A stretch of 64,000 nucleotides of DNA from Nereocystis luetkeana (lineage: Eukaryota > Sar > Phaeophyceae > Laminariales > Laminariaceae). Below the pieces are notes generated by a model that was not told the origin of the DNA, did not search any database, and was given only the letters and a program-made list of their open reading frames with translations. Numbering within the stretch: the stretch's first letter is position 1; each line of letters begins with the position of its first letter. Positions 42,554 through 53,259 of the stretch are shown piece after piece. The stretch lies in contig JARUPZ010000025.1 of assembly GCA_031213475.1 (NCBI GenBank), positions 9,441,544 through 9,505,543 on the forward strand, in the 5' to 3' direction. The position numbers and the translations under genes are program-made.

Positions 42554-43374
42554 TATATGCGTATTTGTTTGTACATTCATTCGTACATACGTACGTGCCC
42601 ATATTCGAAGTGAAAGCTCCGAAATCGCATTGCGAATAAATAGAAGGCTCCAGGTACCTGGTTTTACTGCGTCGTTTGTTTTCTACGAGGACGAATATCA
42701 TACCGTCAGCAGCCGTGGATACAAAAAAACTCAGATATAATTTTTCACGTATTAATAGTGTTAATAGTAGTATCATTAATATTAATAGCAACCTACGAAG
42801 CCACCAACGGAAAACAGAAAGTCTTCAGAGATAACTGCAGTATTTGTCCTAAAAGATGTCGTTCAAAGAACGACACGTTGCTACCGGTGGTACTGATGCA
42901 TCCGCCGTGTAAGCATACCAACGGATTTTGCGCAAACCACTATTAATATTAATATTATAACAATAATAACTGCCCTGCCCACCGAACACAGAAAGAGAGC
43001 AGTAACTTAGTTGTTGTCTTATTATGTTGGGCGTCCCAAATAAGGCATTAGGTCACCTATAGTATTATACTGCTGTACCACGGGTATATAGCAATAATCG
43101 CAAAAAAACAGAGAAAACGAACAGAAGGAGAGTAGTCGCCCTAAAGTATACCATCAGGATGCAATTCTGTTTTTGCAATACCAAGTACTAGTACACATAT
43201 TACGACATTAACAACCAACACAACTTAAAACAAAAAACAGAGGTATAGGTATATATAGCAGTATTCCTCAGGTAGTACGAGGTATGTATGTCGAAATAAA
43301 TTGGAGAGGACCCTCCCCCAACCCAACTGCCAAGTAAGTGGGGAGAGAGGATACAGATCGTGTTTTTTTTAACA

Positions 43375-43471
43375 TTTACCCCTTTAGAACCCCAGTCCCG
43401 TTTTGGGGACAAACTACTTGAAATTTGAGTGAATTGTCCCCAAAACGGGACTGCGGTTCTAAAAGGGTTAA
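43375..43471. mobile_element. piggyBac-like MITE, second copy
   Basis: Same hairpin as 26660-26755: TTTACCCCTTTAGAACC on the left (TTAA changed to TTTA) and AAAAGGGTTAA on the right, with arms through GTCCCGTTTTGGGGACA. It is nested in hAT-like element 3. Confidence 0.75.
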
Positions 43472-44487
43472 AAAAAAAAATAATGCCATCCTCGAAAATA
43501 CGGAGAACCGGGTTCGATGTCCCCGGTGCCGGGGAAGAGCGCATGGAGGCCCGAAAAAAGAAGATTCGAATGAAGCAAGTAGAAGGAGTCGATTCATCTG
43601 CCGTCCTCGCTGTGTTTCCACCTATTTCCACAGCACAGCTGCTCGCTGTGGTCGTGTCGACCCCCTAAGACGCCTCGACCGGCGCCTGGTGGTGCGTTCT
43701 AAGACGAATCTAAGACGTGCTAACAAGACGAATCTAAACGTGCCAAGACGAATGTAAGACGTGCCAAGACGCGATACAGCGAGTAAGACGGGCCTCTCTC
43801 TGAGAAACAGATTAAGACGTATTTTAAGACACGTCTTAGAAGATTGGGCCTATTTCCGGGGCCATAATGCTTTACGCGCATTGTTTTTTTACGGGGTTTT
43901 CATGGGCATCACAGCGCTCGTGGCGCGCGTTTCTACTTGGTTTTAGTATGTATGTACGTGATTTTGGCTCAAACGGATCAGGTGTAACTGATTTTGTTAT
44001 TTGCCCAGTATTTAAAATATTAGACAGTTGTTTCGGAAAGAAAAGGGCAAAAAGCAAATGTTCCGGGTAGGTGCTCAGGGTGTGGGTGCTCATGGTGGTG
44101 CTCATGGGGGGTGCTTCCAGCATTTATTTGGAAAAAGAGAAAAAAAAACGCTCAGGCCGTTTCCTATGCGGTTCGATTTTTGAGCTTCAGATTTTGGCCC
44201 GATCGCCTTTTCAGATGTGAAGTTGGCAAATCGAAACAGCCTTCCTATTATTATGCGGAAAAGTCAGATTTATTGTGTGTGTAGAGATTTATTTGAGCAA
44301 ACGCCGAGACCAACTAACTGCTGTTTTTGTGGTTTGGCGCCGCGAAGAGACGCGCTGGGTGCGCTGCGCTGTGCGTAGAACCCAAGCGTCCGAGCCAAGG
44401 CTGACCATCTCTGGTCTGGCGGCGAAGAGACGTGGCGAGTGCGCTAGGGCCACCTGTCTTGGTATTTTGGGTTCCATGTTTTGACTG

Positions 44488-44488
<1 letters not shown>

Positions 44489-44522
<34 letters not shown>

Positions 44523-44523
44523 A
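44489..44523 (+). repeat. CTG microsatellite
   Basis: About 11 uninterrupted CTG units. Confidence 0.95.
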
Positions 44524-44769
44524 CAGCAGTGTACGTACAAGTATTCGTACGTATCCACGGAGAGGTGCGTGCCGAGTGCGCTTCTCTTGGTCTCTAGGCC
44601 CGAGCCCGCGCCAGGCGACTGACGTCTGGCCACGGAGGGTCGCGCCGCCCGCCGCCCGAGCGTCGGGCGCGAAGCGACGCCGCTATACAGCTGTGTAACC
44701 TTCCAACTCATCGATCGTTCTGCTGCTGTTTGCTGTCATGGATAATATCTTGAATTTAGAGAGCATCCC

Positions 44770-44861
44770 ATTTTTCGATTTGAAAATCTGATGACCCAGG
44801 TCGTCGGATTTTGGGCCAAATCCGACGACTTGGGTCATCGGATTCTCAAATCGAAAAAAAT
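44770..44861. repeat. 92-bp near-perfect palindrome
   Basis: Arms of about 42 bp (TTTTTCGATTTGA, GATGACCCA, GTCGTCGGATTT and complements) around a TGGGCC centre, with few mismatches. The DNA could form a cruciform, or its RNA a long hairpin. Confidence 0.85.
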
Positions 44862-44971
44862 CCGGTCAGATTTTGCATATTTCGACTGCATAAATAAGCA
44901 GGGTCATTCGTTTTTGAGATCGAAAAATACAAATCTGAAGCTCGAAATCGAACCGCATAGGAAACAGCCTA

Positions 44972-45884
44972 AGCTCAATATTTTCAAATTTTTCAGACTA
45001 AAATCAAGTGATTTGGGATCCACCGTACTCAAGCTGAGGTACGTGAAATCGACCTTACTAAAATCAAGTGATTTCGACTCCACCATACTAAAGTCAAGTT
45101 TTTTTTTCCATCTGATACAAAATTGAAATTGTTTTAGGAATCAATGTAAAATTTATGTATCACATTTTCGATACTAAACTCAAGTGATTTAGACTCCACC
45201 GTACTCAAGCCGAGGTATAGGTGAACCCGACCGTACTATAATCACTAAATTCAAGCTCTTTTTTCATCTCACACAAGATTGAAATTGTGTGAGGAATCGA
45301 TGCTAGATTCAATACTTTCAATTTTTGCATACCAAAATAAAGTGATTTAGGATCCACCGTACTCAAGCCGAGGTACGTGAACCCGACCGTACTGTCATCA
45401 AGTGATTTCGACTCCACATACTAAATTCAAGTCTTTTTTTCATCTGATACAAAAATAAAACTGTTTCATGAATCAACGTAAAATTTTATATATCACATTT
45501 TTCGATACTAAACTCAAGTGATTCAGATTCCACCGTACTCAAGCCGAGGTGGGTGAACCCGACGGTACTATAATCAAGTGAGTTCGACTCCACAACATTA
45601 AATTCAAGCAATTTTTTCATCTCACACAAGATTGATATGGTTTGAGGGATCGATGCTAGATTCAATACTTTCAAGTTTTGCAAACTAGAATCAAGTGATT
45701 TAGGATCCACCGTACTCAAGCCGAGGTACGTGAACCCGACCGTACTGTAATCAAGTGAGTTCGACTCCACCATACTAAATTCAATTTTTTCTTCATCTGA
45801 TACAAAAATGAAGTTGTTTTATGAATCAATGTAAAATTTTATATATCACATTTTTCGATACTTAACTCAAGTGATTTAGACTCC
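44972..45884. repeat. Dimeric satellite array 1 (about 170-bp monomers A and B)
   Basis: The word CACCGTACTCAAGCCGAGGT, or a variant, recurs at 45021, 45197, 45355, 45531 and 45708, spacings 176, 158, 176 and 177. Two monomer types alternate. A has CATCTGATAC ... GGAATCAATGTAAAA ... CACATTTTTCGATAC. B has CATCTCACAC ... GGAATCGATGCTAGATT ... CAAGTTTTGCA. The 158-bp unit is B with an 18-bp deletion. The array ends where the LTR at 45885 begins. Confidence 0.85.
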
Positions 45885-46285
45885 ACTCTTAAACAATGTG
45901 GTTTGTGTGTGTCAGCTCGTGGCTGGTATACTCTCAGATACGCTTATCGATGGCCGATAAGACACAATCTTGAGAGGGCAAACGCTTAAGCTGCCGTCAA
46001 GCAAACTTGTATGTGTAAGCTTCTCTGTAAGACAAAGAGATGTTGTTGGCGACTCCTGGCCAGTGTTGATTGATTTGCTCAGCAGATGCGCTATTATTGA
46101 TGATGAGCAGATGTAGAGTGAGCTCATGTGTGGGGGGGTGATGCGTGCTTGCGCTTGCAACAAAAATAACAAGGACAGAAAATATACCACCCCAATCAAT
46201 CCATGACCCTAGCCGGTAGCCAATATTATTACTCCAACAACTGAACTGCTAGGGTGCGCTCAAATCAGTACCCTGTGGCTAATCC
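45885..46285 (-). mobile_element. Copia element 1, left (3') long terminal repeat
   Basis: About 400 bp that recur in direct orientation at 52438-52840 with roughly 95% identity by eye. Read on the minus strand, the likely LTR start is TGTTGGAGTAATAATATTGG (plus 46240). The shared region extends ~47 bp beyond that start and about 11 bp beyond a possible CA end, so the exact LTR borders are not settled. Confidence 0.65.
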
Positions 46286-47107
46286 CGAACCTTACCGGTT
46301 CTAAGAGGGATACTGGATATGACAGTCCCACTACATGTAAACATGTACTTCCGTACGTACGATACAGTACATATACCACATATCAGCAACGACACAGCTT
46401 GTAAAGTGTTGTTTGTCACTTGTCACACGTTCAAGCTATGTACATACTACTTAAAGTAACTACAGCAACAATACGATACACGTCAAACAAGGCTGCTTGT
46501 GGTACATATGCTAAGCTATGTAGACCAGATGACTCTGTATTATCAAGTAACGACAGATAGATGGTTACTTACAAGTATCATCTCCAATACGTCCCCTCGT
46601 TAGGGTAATACTGCTTTGTCTACTTCTGCGTTACATGCCATAATTCCAAAAATGCACACAACAACGATGATAGTTGTTGAGGGAAAAATGCTTCGCATTC
46701 GTTACTCAGAGCCAACTCATTATGCTTCTGTGTGATACCCAAAAGAAGGCAAACAAAGAAATGAACAGAAAGGAATAGCTTACACCAGGTAATTGTCTAT
46801 CAAACAGTGTATCTATTCATTTCGCAAAGAGCATAGAAATGAATAGCCGCCTAGTGTTCTTGACCTTCCCCAAAACAAAGGAACACCAGTGGACTCTGTC
46901 ATCTTTGTATTACAGCTCGGTAGACATCACCTATAGTATTATTTCCCTGTTGAAGGCGCCCACGTGACGCGTCCGCCTCCCATCAGCCTGAAGTTCGTGC
47001 AGTCGTGAGCTGATCTTGTCGTCCTGAAAAGTTTAGGAAACCCTCCTTTTCAAGTTATCCCGAAAATTCTTTGATTTGAAGAAGGATATTTTTGAACCGG
47101 ATCTTTG
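46286..47107 (-). other. Copia element 1, 3' untranslated internal region
   Basis: About 820 bp between the RNase H stop and the 3' repeat. No coding potential and no clear polypurine tract were seen. Confidence 0.45.
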
Positions 47108-47941
47108 CTAGGTGCTTGGTTGCGCAGCTGCCAGCATCTTTCCAGTAGGAGCGTAGTGGAGTGCGATCCTTCCTTCCTTGACAAGCTCCCTGATGAAGAA
47201 GAAGCGCAGTGCTATGTGCTTGGTCCTTGCCGTATAGGTTGAATTGCCCGCAACCGTTAGAGCTCCCGTGCTGTCGCAGCTGATCGGTACGGAGTTGAAG
47301 TTCTTGAACGTTAGTTCCTTGAGGAAGTTTGGAAGATACACTGCTTCCTTGGCTCCGTAGCTTAGTGCGTTGAGTTCAGACTCGACGGTAGACAGGGCTA
47401 CTCTTGATTGAGTATTTGAACCGAAGCTGATGGGTCCTCCAGTCAAGAAAAAAATCGATCCTGTAGTCGACTTGCGCGTGTCAGGGTTTGCACCGAAGGA
47501 AGCGTCTGTAAACCCATGTAGTCGAAATTGCCCTTTCTTGAACGTGATGGGCAAGTCAAAGTGACCTTTTAGGTACCTCAGGGCATGCTTGGCTGCAGTC
47601 ATGTGTGGTTGCGCCGGCTTGCTGCACGCCCTGGTGAGCTGGTTGACCGAGTAGCACATGTCGTAGCGGGTACACTGTGTCAAGGATAGCACAGATCCCA
47701 CGATGGCTTGATAGAGTTTCGTAGCTGTTGCGCCTAGTAGCGTCTCCTCCGGTTGTTCGTTCGAAAGCTCCGATCCATATCCCGGCGTGTGTACAGGGTT
47801 GCACTCCTCCATCCCGAACCTCTCGAGGATGTTTTCGACGTAGCCTTTCTGTGTGATGGACAAGGTCCCTTGGTCATAGTCACGGGTGACTGTCATGCCA
47901 AGAATATGGCTGACTTCTCCCATCCATGTCAGACATAGCAA
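47108..47941 (-). pseudogene. Copia element 1: RT end and RNase H
   Basis: A 277-codon frame starts in the RT connection (VSHILGMTVTRDY) and covers LTR-Copia RNase H: GFTDASFGANPDTRKSTTG, ALSTVESELNALSYGAKEAV and TKHIALRFFFIRELV, then a stop. It is joined to the RT frame by a frameshift near 47930. The Copia order gag-PR-INT-RT-RH is preserved along the minus strand. RNase H would remove the RNA strand during reverse transcription. Confidence 0.85.
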
Positions 47942-49505
47942 AGCAGGCAGTGAGAGCCCTTTTCAAGTGCCTCCCTACGCTCTCGTCCTTTCCAGTGATC
48001 AGTATGTCGTCAACATACAGGGTCAGGATCACAAGGGTGTCCCCGCTCCCGGGCGTATAAACGCAGGGATGAGATTGCGTGGGTGTGAAGTCAACTGTCA
48101 GCATCTCTGCGTTGATCGTGTCGTACCACAGGACAGGTGATTGCGCTAAGCCGTAAAGACTTCTCTTCAATTTGTAGACCAGTGGCTCATCGGTCTTGGG
48201 GTCCTTGGCGTCTTGTCCTGGGGCAACTTTGACGTAAACAGCGCGCCCTTCGATCTTAGACTGTAGGAAGGCCACTTGCACGTCCAGCTGCCATACCGGC
48301 CATCCATGTTCGCATGCGATTGCCAGTAACATGCGGATGCTTCCGACACGACACACTGGCGCGTATGACTTCCCGTAGTCGATGCCTGGCTCCTGGACAT
48401 ATCCTTGAACGACGAGCCAAGCTTTGAACCGACCGTCCGTCTTTTGCTTGAAGATAAATCGGGATCCGATGATTTTGTTGTCCTTGGGTACGCTGGTGAT
48501 TGGAACCAACTCGTACAATTGATGTTCCTTGAGACTATTCATCTCCTTGTCGATAGCGGCTTTCCACTCCTTGTGCTCCGGTGAGTTGATAGCATCATTA
48601 TGCGTGCGAGGAGTTGGAAGTACTCGTTTCACCTCCTCCGAGAACCGTTTGTCGTCTGGGTTAGAAGTGGCGTACGTAAAAGCCTTGTACGACAGAAATG
48701 GATCTCCCTCGATGTGGCCAAAATCCTCGCGCATGCCCATGGTCGTGATCCGTGGTTCTCCCTTTGCAAGGTAGAGGAGTTGGTTGGGAGTGAGTGAGCT
48801 GTCGAAAGTGCAACCCGTGTTCGGATTAGACCTCGTACTAGCACGAGTTACTCGAGGCTGCTGTGCAGCCGGTTCTCCAGTTGATGCGGCAGGTACGACC
48901 CCCGACGATGCTCCAGCCTCTTGTGACGTTCCCTCCTCCAGAGATGGCGCCGGTTCTTCAGGTGATGGTGACAGTTCCTCCGGTAGAGAAGATGCCTCGT
49001 GATGTAGTGATGCTGCCTCTTGCGGTTGTATTGATTTATTGGCATTCTCCTGTAGCATGCCCCTTATCTTTGTCCGAAGGTGTTCCAGCTCCTTTCCCGG
49101 TGAGCCAAAAATTGTGAAATCCAGGAAGGAAGTGAGATCGATGACATCAATTTCGTAGTCCTCATCGTCGACAGCGTAGTCTGTTGCCACGGGCGGCATG
49201 GAGTATGGCGGCGTCTCCAGGAAGGTGACATTGCGGCTCGCCACAACAGTCCCTTTAGCCGGATTGTAGATCCTGTAAGCCCTGCTGTCTTGGCCGAAGC
49301 CACAGAGTTTGCCCTCCCATGCTTTGTCACCGAGTTCCATCGTCTGGGTCTCGATATGCACGAAGGCCCTGGCACCAATAACTCGTAAACCCGATAGATC
49401 CGCCTCTTTGCCATGCATCTTCAAGAAGGGTGTTGCTCCCCCCAATGCGGAGTGTGGTGCCCTGTTGCACAGGCGGACTGCTGTCAAGAATAGTTCGCCC
49501 CACAT
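47880..49505 (-). pseudogene. Copia element 1: integrase C-terminus and reverse transcriptase
   Basis: 541 codons. First comes the integrase C-terminal part (CNRAPHSALGGATPF; the VIGARAFVHI chaperone-like stretch), then a Pro/Glu/Ser-rich linker. The RT domain follows with WKAAIDKEMNSL, NKIIGSRFIFKQKTDGRFKA, YGKSYAPVCRVGSIR, QLDVQVAFLQ and LYVDDILITG (catalytic YVDD). The usual KARLV reads KAWLV. A frameshift at each end breaks the polyprotein. Confidence 0.85.
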
Positions 49506-50092
49506 GTTGCGCGGAAGTTGCCGTCCTTAAGAAGGCACCTGGTCATTGTCGCCAGTGTCCGTCCGTCACGGTCCGGTACCCCGTTCTGTTGGGGAGTTGC
49601 TATGGCGGTGTACTCCATAGTAATGCCGGAGTTGATGCAGAGCTGCTTGAACTCCTTGGAAGTGTACTCGCCTCCTTTGTCGCACCTCAGTCGTTGGATG
49701 CGCAGTCCCAAGGGAACAGCCACCGTCATGTTGTAGAGGTGGAGTGAGTTGACAGCCTCCGCCTTGGATTCGAGGAGGAAAATTTCCTTCATGCGGGAAA
49801 CGTCATCAGTAAACTTGCTGACGTACGTGTATCCTCCCCTTGCTGCTGGTGTGATTGGCCCCATTAGGGCCGTATAAACCAGTTCCATTGGTCCTTTGGT
49901 CGTGTGCTTGTCCTTCTTCGGGTGCGCCTTTTGCGTGTTTTTTCCTACTGCGCAGATTTCACAACCTAACACAGTGCCGGTGTATTCAACACCTTTGCCT
50001 TCCACCTTGCGAAGAAGTTCCATGTTGCGAGGGTTCATGTGCCCCAGTCGCCTGTGCCAGGTGTCAGCGCTTACTTGTGCCGGGAGAGCCAC
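49484..50092 (-). pseudogene. Copia element 1: integrase N-terminus and core
   Basis: The GAG-pre-integrase zinc site is intact (H13, H18, C44, C47: WHRRLGHMN ... CEICAVGK). In the core, the position normally occupied by the first catalytic Asp (TDxxGP) reads TALMGP, the second (RCDKGGEY) is kept, and the third, normally Glu in QNGVAER, reads QQNGVPDRDGRT. Two of the three catalytic residues therefore appear changed. A frameshift near 49507 separates it from the next part. Confidence 0.8.
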
Positions 50093-50145
50093 CGAGGGTC
50101 GAACTGGAGGTGGGGGTTCCCTGTTTCGAGGATGGTGCTCACTCC

Positions 50146-51552
50146 TTATTTAATTGCTCGTGCAGAAGAGAAGAGGTGGCGTCCCATCCCGGGAACAATC
50201 ATGACGAAGATGCGGACAGGGATAGGCGGACCTGATTTGTCGATGATATGTCCGCAGATTTTTCCCGTTGCCGTCGCGAACACCTGCTTGTTGCCTGCGG
50301 TCTCAATGGGTTTCGGCTGTTGCAGGTTTCGGTAGTCCACCATGCCTTGTTGCAGCCCATGGATCAACTCGCTATCCACAAAGTGGTCCGAGGCACCGCT
50401 GTCCACCAGCATGGTGAACACGTCCGGGTTGGATACTGTGATCCCTCCGTCATTTCGTGTCGTCGATCCTGAAAATGCGAACCTCTTGTCAAAATCATCA
50501 TCGAAATTGAGGGATGGTTTCTCATCGCCGTTGACTGGAGGGGATCCTGCACTTACTACAGCAGTGGTGAGGTGAGCACCCTTGTGTTCCGGACGCTGTG
50601 CGCCCTGTGCATAGCACCCCTCATCACTGTGAGAAGTAGTCTTATAGACGGAGTACCACTTCTGTCCAGCGGCTCCCTTGCTTCCTGCCGTGGATCCAGC
50701 CTTCCCCCCGAAATATTTTTTCGTCTTTGGCTTCTTGTCGTAGGCTCCACCACCAGTAGATATGTGCGCTTCGTTCCTCTTTTGCCGGCAGTTGCGGACG
50801 AGGTGACCCATTTTCCCACAATGACTGCAGGTGGATGTCTCCGCGGTCATGGCGACACCTCGTCCAGCGACCTTCCCTTTTGCGCTGCTGCTGCGAGATA
50901 AGTCGTCAAGATAGAGATGCCGCATGGTAGTTTGCATCTGGTCGATATCAAACGTAGGGTCGCGGTACATCATCATCTTGATGTCCTTGTAGTTTTCAGT
51001 GAAGCCCTGTACACAGATGTCTTTAAAGCGGTGGTCGGTGATCGGCTCACCCATCTTGACCAGCTCCGCGCGTGCGAGGGTCTTCTCCATGAAGAAATCA
51101 TCAGGGTCTTGGCCTTGCTTCATGCGGGTGTTGACCAATTTCTCCATCGTTGCGCGGACAACCTCGTCAGTGACCTTGTTATACTTTTCGACTAGGGCCT
51201 CGAGCGCCAATTGCCCATTGCCGCTCATGCCGTCATCCTGGTCATTTTCGTGTTTGCGCACGATCAGCGAGGCTGGCTTCCCGGTGAGGAGGTACAGGAT
51301 TGCGTAGAGGTCTTCGTTCGCGCGGTCAAACGAGGCAATTTCTTGCTCGAGTGCTTTTTGCGTCCCAGGTGTGCCTGCCGTTTCTTCGGTTGGCCGGGCA
51401 CGACCTTTGATTAGGCTTGCAATATCGCGCCGCGTAATGCCAAGTACCACAGCTAGCTTCTTTCTCCACTCCCGAAAGAGGCCAGGGTCCCTGCCACCAA
51501 ACGTTTTCAATGCTTTGATTGTGTTGGACAAGCTGCTGAAGTTGTCGCTCAT
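50146..51552 (-). pseudogene. Copia element 1: gag and protease
   Basis: The likely start is the ATG at 51552 (MSDNFSSLSNTIKALKTFGG). A longer in-frame start at 51654 adds 34 residues without gag character. The UBN2-type Copia gag is followed by a CCHC knuckle CSHCGKMGHLVRNC (about residues 242-255) and the protease active site LVDSGASDHFVD (about 382-393). A TAA at 50148-50146 ends the frame before the integrase, and a further shift is needed near 50095. The protein would form the intracellular particle and process it. Confidence 0.85.
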
Positions 51553-51654
51553 GATGTTGTCGTTGGTACAGTGGTAGTAGGCCACCACAGAAGACGGCAG
51601 CAGTACTACGTCCTCAAACAGCTGCTTGCTAGGTACAGCAGAGGCAAGTACCAC

Positions 51655-52437
51655 ACACCGTGTGTTATACGTGCAGCACTGTTGTACAGGTACTGCTGTG
51701 TGGCGAGACTGTCAGGCCAGGTCAAAAGTATTCTATAAAATAGAACTGTTCGCATGAACGGCCTCTTGGGGTCTCAGATTCTTCGCAGATTATGTGTTTT
51801 CCGAAAAACTTGATGACACTTCCGATCGGCGTGCCTCCGTGGGGTGGTCGGGTGAATAGACAGCGCGTTTTGCTGTCGGAAGTGGATTACACAGCTAGCT
51901 GTTGCTCGTACGTCTCCCGAGACTTATGATCTAGAGCGTGGACTACGTCAAGCTAGAGCTCCCAACAGTAGTTCGACTGCGTTGTGGTGGAGATGGCTGT
52001 CTTAATGACGTACAGCCGCAGTGTGTACCTCGAGTGTGGTCGAGGGTGTCAAAAATAAATGAAAAATTGACCTGACGCGGTGAAATTATATTCAACCAAC
52101 GTTCTGCGTGGTGGTTCTCTGGATGTCGTTATCACAGTTTTAGCAATTTTAATTGCTGCTATCTGCGTACGACTCTCTTAGACCCACTCGCTTTTATATA
52201 GTAGACCGCTAACGCACTCGTAGCCCGTAGACCTTGGAAGGCGGCAGTACTCCTTGTAGATGAAGCAGCAGCAAGCGATCTTGATCGCTTTATGAAACCC
52301 TGAAATTATATGAAATTCCGTAGAGCTGATGTCAGAAGGAGTAGTTGTGAACTCGTAGCTCTTGGAGCGGTCGCTCGTGGCGGCCGTGGTGCCCCGTGGC
52401 TTGTAAGTCGCGTTTGCTTAGTGTTCGAGGCTCAAAC
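51655..52437 (-). other. Copia element 1, 5' leader
   Basis: About 780 bp between the 5' repeat and gag. No gene was seen. The expected primer-binding site next to the LTR was not identified with confidence. Confidence 0.4.
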
Positions 52438-52840
52438 CTCTTAAACAATGTGGTTTGTGTGCGTGTGTCAGCTCGTGGCTGGTATACGCTCAGATACGCT
52501 TATCGATGGCCGATAAGACACAATCTGGAGAGGGCAAACGGTTAAGCTGCCGTTAAGCAAACTTGTATGTGTAAGCTTCTCTGTAAGATGAAAAGATGTT
52601 GTTGGCGACTCCTGGCCAGTGTGAATTGATTTGCTCAGCAGATGAGCTGATGATGATGAGCGGATGTCGAGTGAACTCATGTGGGGGGGGGCGATGCGTG
52701 CTTGCGCTTGCAACAAAAATACAAAAACAGAAAAGATAACCACCCCACTCAATCCATGACCCTAGCCGGTAGCCAATATTATTACTCCAACAACTGAACT
52801 GCTAGGGTGCGCTCAAATCAGTACCCTGTGGCTAATCCCG
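52438..52840 (-). mobile_element. Copia element 1, right (5') long terminal repeat
   Basis: Direct repeat of 45885-46285 with small differences (for example GATGAGCTGATGATGATGAG against GATGCGCTATTATTGATGATGAG). It ends at ...CTAATCCCG, exactly where the LTR of the next element starts. Confidence 0.65.
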
Positions 52841-53219
52841 TGCTGGTCATAACCGTTCGTCATAAGTCGCACACATGTCTGATGTGTCTGATCGTGATAC
52901 GTGTGATTTGTATAAGTGGATATTCCGCCAGGCTGATGTGTCTAACCGTGCGGATACGTGTGATTTGTGTAACTGGAAAAATGCGGCGAGATTTATGATA
53001 TCCCGAATGGGTTTTAGTATAAACATCATCTGGATAACAAAAAAATTGGATCCTGGGACGAAGGGATAGCCCCCCTTCGTTCACTTCGTCTTTGGTGGTT
53101 TCTAATATACACCTGGTTCAACATCTTCTCTCTGGCCTCATGGCAAACTCCCGGGTGTTCACTCACTGCCCCTCCTAACCGAGGCAACCCATTACACGAC
53201 GTGATCGGTTATGCTAGCA
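52841..53219 (+). mobile_element. Element 2, 5' LTR
   Basis: 379 bp starting TGCTGGTCATAACC and ending GCTAGCA (TG...CA). It recurs at 55512-55897. Differences include two 4-bp tandem duplications in the second copy (TAAA and AACT units). Identity is roughly 95% by eye. Confidence 0.85.
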
Positions 53220-53259
53220 CAATTGATATATCAAAGATAACTCGTGTAAGGGTTGCAAG

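Larger units (their letters stand above)
40701..43852. mobile_element. hAT-like non-autonomous element 3, perfect 8-bp TSD
   Basis: Inverted ends are TAGGCCTAATCTTCTAAGAC on the left and TAGGCCCAATCTTCTAAGAC as reverse complement on the right, 19 of 20 identical. The flanking 8 bp are TTTCCGGG at 40693-40700 and TTTCCGGG at 43853-43860, a perfect duplication. Subterminal arrays of CGTCTTAGCG / CGTCTTGGCA (40820-40990) and their complement (43690-43840) follow. The 3.15-kb inside has no transposase. It holds an AAC microsatellite (42530-42553), a piggyBac-like MITE (43375-43471) and a relic shared with 3590-3950. It would depend on a transposase encoded elsewhere. Confidence 0.9.
40403..44010 (+). 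repeat. Family F copy split by hAT-like element 3
   Basis: 40403-40700 and 43853-44010 together match 24861-24482 in inverted orientation, with the junction falling inside one word. This shows the intervening 3.15 kb arrived as one insertion. Confidence 0.75.
44153..44971. mobile_element. TIR element of ~820 bp with internal hairpin
   Basis: The ends are about 45 bp long and inverted: CAGGCCGTTTCCTATGCGGT against TAGGCTGTTTCCTATGCGGT, continuing through TCGATTT and GAGCTTCAGATTT. The interior has a CTG run (44489-44523) and a strong palindrome (44770-44861). Its right end abuts the satellite. No matching flanking duplication was seen. Confidence 0.65.
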
